Part shown: positions 17,535 to 21,616 of the stretch, piece by piece
Layout of the letters: every line of letters begins with the position of its first letter
How positions within the stretch are numbered: the first letter of the stretch is position 1
Assembly: GCA_027858795.1 (NCBI GenBank)
Contig: JAQICF010000043.1
Coordinates: 1 to 21,616, forward strand
Direction: 5' to 3'
DNA: 21,616 nucleotides
Source of the DNA: Candidatus Delongbacteria bacterium
Lineage (GTDB): Bacteria > Delongbacteria > UBA4055
Notes under the pieces: generated by a model
What the model was told of the DNA's origin: nothing
Databases searched by the model: none
The model's input: the letters and a program-made list of their open reading frames with translations, nothing else
Program-made: the position numbers and the translations under genes

Positions 17535-17620
17535 GGACATAACGGTCATGGCAAAAAGCAGTGGGTTAAATCGTGTTAAATCACCAAATAACCCATTGAT
17601 GTTTTGCCAATGTTGTGGGT
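17535..17620 (-). repeat. attC-like recombination site 4
   Basis: AAC 17541-17543 to GTT 17612-17614 (74 nt). Stems GGCAAAA / TTTTGCC and CAGTGGGTTA / TAACCCATTG; the centre (AATCGTGTTAAATCACCAAA) differs from sites 2 and 3. The left flank GGACATAAC pairs with site 3. The right flank GTTGTGGG pairs with CCCACAAC at site 5, 3.7 kb away. Its own two flanks do not pair with each other. Confidence 0.85.
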
Positions 17621-20600
17621 CTGTAGTAGTTTTTAACACGACTATATTTAGAGCTGTCAAAAGGTTTGTTTTATAACATCACTCTTTACATTGGCACATT
17701 TATATTCTTCATTATTTTATCATCATCATCTTCTTACAATCAATTACCATATCATTCACTTTCAAACGATAAAAATACATTCCACTTGTTAAATTATCAG
17801 CATTGAATTTAACTTCATGATATCCTTGATCCTGTTTCTTGCTAATCAGAGAACATACTTCCCTTCCTGCAATATCGAAAACTCTAAGCTCTACATTAGA
17901 ACTTTTATCCAGTGAGTATTTTATCACTGTTTCAGGGTTGAATGGATTTGGGTAATTTTGAAAAAGTTCAGTAGTAGCTGGAATTAAAATATTATTTATA
18001 CCTGTAAAAAAAAGTTCTTCTGCAAATTCAGATCCTGCAAATGCATGATCGATAGCCTGGACACTCCAGTAATATTGTCCATCAGGTAAATTGCTAATAG
18101 TCCAAGAAGTATTTTGTCCTGTATTTCCTATATTAACAACCTTTCTATAACCGTTTGATATGTCGCTCATCGAAGTATTTATATTACATGAGAATGGTTC
18201 TGTACCTATATATAAATTATATGATAATCCATTCTGCGGAGTCTCATTATCTGCTGCTTTAGCCCAGTGAAAAGTAAATGTAGAATCCGTATTTGTGGTT
18301 GATAGATTCGTTGGAGGATTTGGTATTGTATTGCTATTAAAACTGTTATTCAAATATAAATCGGTAAAAGAATCCCAACCTGAGCTTCCGCTCGTGATTA
18401 AATCAAGATCTCCATCATTATCAAAATCTCCCCAGTTTACTGAACTATTTTCAATACCTGTCAATGCGGCATTAATATCAGTAAATATACCTGAGTCATT
18501 TCGATAAACCTTAGAGGTACTGGTACTTTCGAGGCTTGAACCTATTAAAACGACATCCAAATCACCATCATTGTCATAATCACCCCATTTTGTTGACCCA
18601 TTGAAAACGCCAATTAATCCAGCATTAATATCTGTAAACGCACCTGAATCATTACGATATATCTTAGAAATAGGGTTGTAATCCGGATAAGTTCCAGTTG
18701 CTCCTGTAATCAAAAGATCAAGGTCACCATCATTATCATAATCTCCCCAAGCTACAGAACTACTGGAAATACCTGTTAATCCAGCATTTATTTCTGTAAA
18801 TGTACCTGCATCATTCCTGTAGATTATTGTGACTTCTTCAGATCCGTCATACCCGCATAAAATTATATCAAGGTCACCGTCTTTGTCATAATCTCCCCAG
18901 GAACCAGTTCCGGTTATACCAGTTAGTCCAGCTATATTAATAAACACACCGGAATCATTTCGATATATTTTTGATACAATCATATAATCTTCATCAGAAT
19001 AATAATATTGACCGGTTAGTAATATATCCAGATCGCCGTCATTATCGTAATCACCCCAGGAAACGGAACTGTTAGTGACTGGAGTTAACACAGCATTGAT
19101 ATCTGTAAATACACCTGAGTCATTGCGATATATCTTCGAAATAGGATTGTAATCTAAAGGTGTACCTGTTGCTCCGGTTAATAAAATATCCAGATCGCCG
19201 TCATTGTCGTAATCACCCCATGTTGCTGATCCTGAGAAAACACCTGTTAATCCTGCTTCAATATCAGTGAATGTATGAGAATCATTGCGATAAATTTTAG
19301 TAATTGGATAGTAATTTGCGTAAGGTGTTCCTGTCAACAAAAGATCGAGATCACCATCATTATCAAAATCACCCCATTCTACGGAACTGTCACTAATTTC
19401 TTCGAAAGAAGACGGAATTTTACTAAATTGCGAATACAAAGTCTCTGCAATGATTATATTGCTGTTTTCGCTGGCAGTTAAATCCCCGTTATAAGACCTT
19501 ATCCTGTAATAATATGTTGTATTATGTTCTAATTCTGTAATATCGTATGAGAGAAGATCTCTGACATCCTTATTTTGGTAACCGGGAACATAATTTGTAA
19601 ATAAGCTGTCTGTAGCAACATCAAGATAGTATCCCATAGCCCAGTTTTCAGAACTCCAATTTGCTTGAAAACTGTAATAATTAAAATTCGAAGCTGGTAG
19701 CGCAACTGGTGGGTAAGTTGTTGGTGATGTAAATTCAAAAAATTGTTCCGTACTGAATGAAGAACCCGTATAAGTATTATCAACTGCTTGAACGCTCCAA
19801 TAATATGAACCAGATGGTAAATTTTTGATTGTCCACGAGTTGTTTTGTCCTGTATTTCCCAAATCTACAACCTTCCTGTAACCTGAACTGATAATACTCA
19901 TCGGGCTTAATTCGGTTGGAGTCTGACTTTCTGCACCGAGATAGAGGTTATAAGATAGTCCATTTTGTAAAGTTTCAGTGTCAGTTGATTTATCCCACGA
20001 AAATACAATTTCATTGCCATTAATAAGAGATAATAAATTGGAAGGAGAAGATGGAATATTATTGCTTACAATGCAGTTATTACGATAAATGTTAGCAGCA
20101 TAACTGCCATAAAAAATCCCCCTACCAACAGATATAATATCGAGATCCCCGTCATTATCATAATCCCCCCACTGTGCTGAACCATCAGAAATACCGGACA
20201 AATCAGCAACGATATCCGTGAAAATGGTAGAATCATTTTGATATATCTTTGTGATTTGGGATCCGGTAATTAACACATCTAGATCGCCGTCATTGTCGTA
20301 ATCCCCCCATTCAGCAGATCCATCACGAATACCTGTTAATCCTGCAGCAATATCTGAGAATATGCCTGAATCATTTCGATATATTATTGCTATATTATTA
20401 TAATCTTGATCCGAACCAGTTAATAAAATATCAAGATCCCCATCGGAATCATAATCCCCCCAAGCAACTGAACTTTCTTTAACTCCGGTCAATCCTGCTC
20501 CAATATCAGTAAACTCACCTGAATCATTTCGATAAATTGTTGAGATCTCGTATGCAGGACCATCATAACTTCGCCCTGACAGCAAGATATCTAAATCACC

Positions 20601-21287
20601 GTCATTGTCATAATCTCCCCATGCAACTGAACTTTCGTTAACTTCGGTCAATCCTGCTCCAATGTCTATAAAACTACCTTCATCATTTCTATAAATCTTG
20701 GAGATTCTTTTTAAGCTGCCAATATACCCGGTTAATAAAATATCAAGATCCCCATCGTTATCGTAATCTCCCCAGTCGCTGGATCCACGAACTACAACGG
20801 TTAATCCGGCATTTATATCTGTAAATATACCTGAATCGTTTCGATATATTATAGATTTATATAATCCAGTCAACAAGAAATCTAAATCGCCGTCATTATC
20901 ATAATCACCCCAAGCTACTGTACCATTATCTACTCCGTCTAAGTCGGCATTAATATCAGAAAACACACCGGATGAATTGTTATAAATTTTGGTGATTTGA
21001 TGTGTGAATTCATCAGTGTAAATACCAGTTAATAAGATGTCGAGATCACCGTCATTATCATAATCACCCCCGTCAACTGAACTATTTGTTACACCTGTTA
21101 AACCTGCATTGATGTCAGTAAATGTCTGGCATTGTAAAAATGAGCTGACGAAAATGATTACTAACAAAATTATGTTTTTCATAACAAATCTCCTATCTTA
21201 TTAAAGATTCTTTATATATAATAATGTGCCAATGTCATAAAACAAACCTTTTTTTGAGCGAGAACCAAAAACTACTATTGCCCACAA
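17543..21287 (-). mobile_element. Integron cassette D (about 3.7 kb)
   Basis: Unit between sites 4 and 5 with one minus-strand gene. It has the longest private terminal repeat: GTTGTGGG (17612-17619) with CCCACAAC (21281-21288); TAGTAGTTTTT (17624-17634) with AAAAACTACTA (21267-21277); AAAAGGTTTGTTTTAT (17659-17674) with ATAAAACAAACCTTTT (21237-21252); ACATTGGCACATT (17688-17700) with AATGTGCCAATGT (21223-21235). The total span is about 89 nt on the left and 66 nt on the right. Confidence 0.78.
17712..21182 (-). CDS. Giant secreted double FG-GAP propeller protein with T9SS sorting domain
   Basis: 1156 residues; AGGAG lies upstream of the ATG. Signal peptide about 1-19. Propeller 1 (about 20-375) has seven repeats of about 50 residues, each with a WGDYDNDGDLDILLTG core whose DxDxDGDxD is a calcium-binding FG-GAP/VCBS loop. 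Two fibronectin type III-like domains follow (about 380-590). Propeller 2 (about 595-950) again has seven repeats, then one more FnIII-like domain (about 955-1065) nearly identical in order to the first. The C-terminal 80 residues are a sorting domain (NYPNPFNPETVIKYSL, VFDIAGREV, SGMYFYRL, KKMMMIK). Two seven-bladed integrin-like propellers are therefore inferred, probably for surface adhesion. The duplicated propeller-FnIII block suggests internal duplication. It is the only gene of cassette D. Confidence 0.9.
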   Translation of the reverse strand: MKNIILLVIIFVSSFLQCQTFTDINAGLTGVTNSSVDGGDYDNDGDLDILLTGIYTDEFTHQITKIYNNSSGVFSDINADLDGVDNGTVAWGDYDNDGDLDFLLTGLYKSIIYRNDSGIFTDINAGLTVVVRGSSDWGDYDNDGDLDILLTGYIGSLKRISKIYRNDEGSFIDIGAGLTEVNESSVAWGDYDNDGDLDILLSGRSYDGPAYEISTIYRNDSGEFTDIGAGLTGVKESSVAWGDYDSDGDLDILLTGSDQDYNNIAIIYRNDSGIFSDIAAGLTGIRDGSAEWGDYDNDGDLDVLITGSQITKIYQNDSTIFTDIVADLSGISDGSAQWGDYDNDGDLDIISVGRGIFYGSYAANIYRNNCIVSNNIPSSPSNLLSLINGNEIVFSWDKSTDTETLQNGLSYNLYLGAESQTPTELSPMSIISSGYRKVVDLGNTGQNNSWTIKNLPSGSYYWSVQAVDNTYTGSSFSTEQFFEFTSPTTYPPVALPASNFNYYSFQANWSSENWAMGYYLDVATDSLFTNYVPGYQNKDVRDLLSYDITELEHNTTYYYRIRSYNGDLTASENSNIIIAETLYSQFSKIPSSFEEISDSSVEWGDFDNDGDLDLLLTGTPYANYYPITKIYRNDSHTFTDIEAGLTGVFSGSATWGDYDNDGDLDILLTGATGTPLDYNPISKIYRNDSGVFTDINAVLTPVTNSSVSWGDYDNDGDLDILLTGQYYYSDEDYMIVSKIYRNDSGVFINIAGLTGITGTGSWGDYDKDGDLDIILCGYDGSEEVTIIYRNDAGTFTEINAGLTGISSSSVAWGDYDNDGDLDLLITGATGTYPDYNPISKIYRNDSGAFTDINAGLIGVFNGSTKWGDYDNDGDLDVVLIGSSLESTSTSKVYRNDSGIFTDINAALTGIENSSVNWGDFDNDGDLDLITSGSSGWDSFTDLYLNNSFNSNTIPNPPTNLSTTNTDSTFTFHWAKAADNETPQNGLSYNLYIGTEPFSCNINTSMSDISNGYRKVVNIGNTGQNTSWTISNLPDGQYYWSVQAIDHAFAGSEFAEELFFTGINNILIPATTELFQNYPNPFNPETVIKYSLDKSSNVELRVFDIAGREVCSLISKKQDQGYHEVKFNADNLTSGMYFYRLKVNDMVIDCKKMMMIK

Positions 21288-21355
21288 CGGTCATGGCAAA
21301 AAGCGTTAAGCCAAGACAAGTAGGGTATTCAAGTCATTTTGCCAATGTTATGGGC
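21280..21355 (-). repeat. attC-like recombination site 5
   Basis: AAC 21286-21288 to GTT 21347-21349 (64 nt). The outer stem GGCAAAA / TTTTGCC is kept. The right arm CAAGTCATTTT is shared with site 1, not with sites 2-4, so there are two subfamilies. The left flank pairs with site 4. The right flank GTTATGGGC should pair with the next site to the right, beyond the window. Confidence 0.82.
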
Positions 21356-21616
21356 TTTTAAACCAATTTATTTCATAGATTCTTTATCTCGTTAATTATT
21401 TTTTGTTCTTCTTCCGATAATACAGGGGCAGTTGTTGTAGGTTTGTACCATTTGAAGCATTTGAATAGTGCTTCCCATTTATCATCTTTAAAATCATAAC
21501 CATTCAATGCGTATATAAAATTAGTCAAAAATCTTTTACGTGCTAGGTAATACTTTGACTTTTTCTTCAAAAAGGAGTTGTGAATTTTCATTTGATTAAA
21601 ATAATAACTTACATAT
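21288..21616 (-). mobile_element. Integron cassette E (partial)
   Basis: The next unit to the right of site 5, cut by the window edge. Its end, TTTTAAACCAATTT...TCATAG just right of site 5, closely matches the same position in cassette B (right of site 2), showing shared ancestry of cassette ends. It contains the 3' part of a minus-strand gene. Confidence 0.6.
21373..21616 (-). CDS. YARHG-like protein, C-terminal fragment
   Basis: The frame stays open upstream of the ATG at 21591 to the window edge (Y-V-S-Y-Y-F-N-Q before that Met), and no ribosome site is clear there, so this is probably the end of a longer gene. The visible C-terminal region, AR..FLTNFIYALNGYDF......F..FKWYKP...LSEEEQKIINEI, fits a degenerate YARHG domain like that ending the cassette A protein. 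The stop is 22 nt from the GTT of site 5, as expected for a cassette gene read towards its attC. Function unknown. Confidence 0.55.
   Translation of the reverse strand, partial: YVSYYFNQMKIHNSFLKKKSKYYLARKRFLTNFIYALNGYDFKDDKWEALFKCFKWYKPTTTAPVLSEEEQKIINEIKNL

Larger units (their letters stand above)
10308..17542 (-). mobile_element. Integron cassette C (about 7.2 kb, multigene)
   Basis: Unit between sites 3 and 4. Its ends match each other: GTTATGTCC (10377-10385) with GGACATAAC (17535-17543); after a 2-nt mismatch, TAGCAACT (10388-10395) with AGTTGCTA (17525-17532); then AAATTAAGCCCAATT (10414-10428) with AATTGGGCTTAATTT (17493-17507). It carries six plus-strand genes, opposite to the other cassettes. 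I found no internal attC-like site. It is far above the usual 0.5-1 kb cassette size. Confidence 0.72.

Noticed and set aside
17472..17676. Short ORFs on both strands across site 4 (62 and 64 residues)
   Set aside because: They run through the attC-like palindrome and the cassette end repeats, lack ribosome sites and have no recognisable protein pattern.
7249..21355. The five palindromic repeats as a CRISPR array
   Set aside because: They are separated by 1.2-7.2 kb of genes, are imperfect hairpins with variable centres, and no cas gene is present.
7249..21355. The palindromes as ordinary terminators or as MITE insertions
   Set aside because: No T-tracts follow the stems, and no target-site duplications are seen. 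Neither idea explains why a site's flank pairs with the next site's flank rather than its own.

Overview
The window is AT-rich bacterial DNA, probably from the Fibrobacteres-Chlorobi-Bacteroidetes (FCB) side of the tree, such as Ignavibacteria, Cloacimonadota or Delongbacteria. Two predicted proteins end in a type IX secretion sorting domain with the NYPNPFNP motif, there are many outer-membrane barrels and signal peptides, and one possible promoter has a TTGACA -35 box. I cannot name the species.

Positions 1-5395 hold a co-directional cell-envelope operon. It contains the C-terminal end of an RND/MMPL transporter, a YtfJ-like thioredoxin-fold protein, a LolA-like outer-membrane lipoprotein-sorting protein, a DUF1302-like barrel, an outer-membrane phospholipase A (PldA) and a DUF3943 protein. 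Positions 5522-7147 are hcp (hybrid-cluster protein), closed by a clear hairpin terminator at 7170-7192.

From about 7249 to the right edge the layout changes completely. Five related palindromic sites (about 7249-7324, 8519-8604, 10300-10385, 17535-17620 and 21280-21355) divide the DNA into units. Each site begins with an AAC, ends with a GTT, and has a conserved stem core between them. The 9 bases outside the GTT of one site are the reverse complement of the 9 bases ending at the AAC of the NEXT site (three exact, the fourth with a 1-nt difference). They do not match the other flank of the same site. This is the signature of integron gene cassettes bounded by attC sites. I therefore read 7249-21616 as part of a chromosomal (sedentary) integron cassette array on the minus strand, with its distal end next to hcp. 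The integrase gene and attI are not in the window and would be expected beyond the right edge.

The cassettes are unusual in four ways. They are very large (about 1.3, 1.8, 7.2 and 3.7 kb). Each carries a private terminal inverted repeat that extends 20-90 nt beyond the normal 7-nt R box. Nearly all encoded proteins look exported or membrane-bound. The 7.2-kb cassette holds a six-gene operon running against the array. Cargo, left to right: a DUF4424-YARHG protein; a membrane-anchored propeller protein; an operon with a tail-fibre-like protein, a sorting-domain protein, an Ig-like secreted protein, an HEMGH metalloprotease, an outer-membrane barrel and a lipoprotein; a 1156-residue protein with two seven-repeat FG-GAP propellers and a sorting domain; and a partial YARHG-like protein at the right edge.
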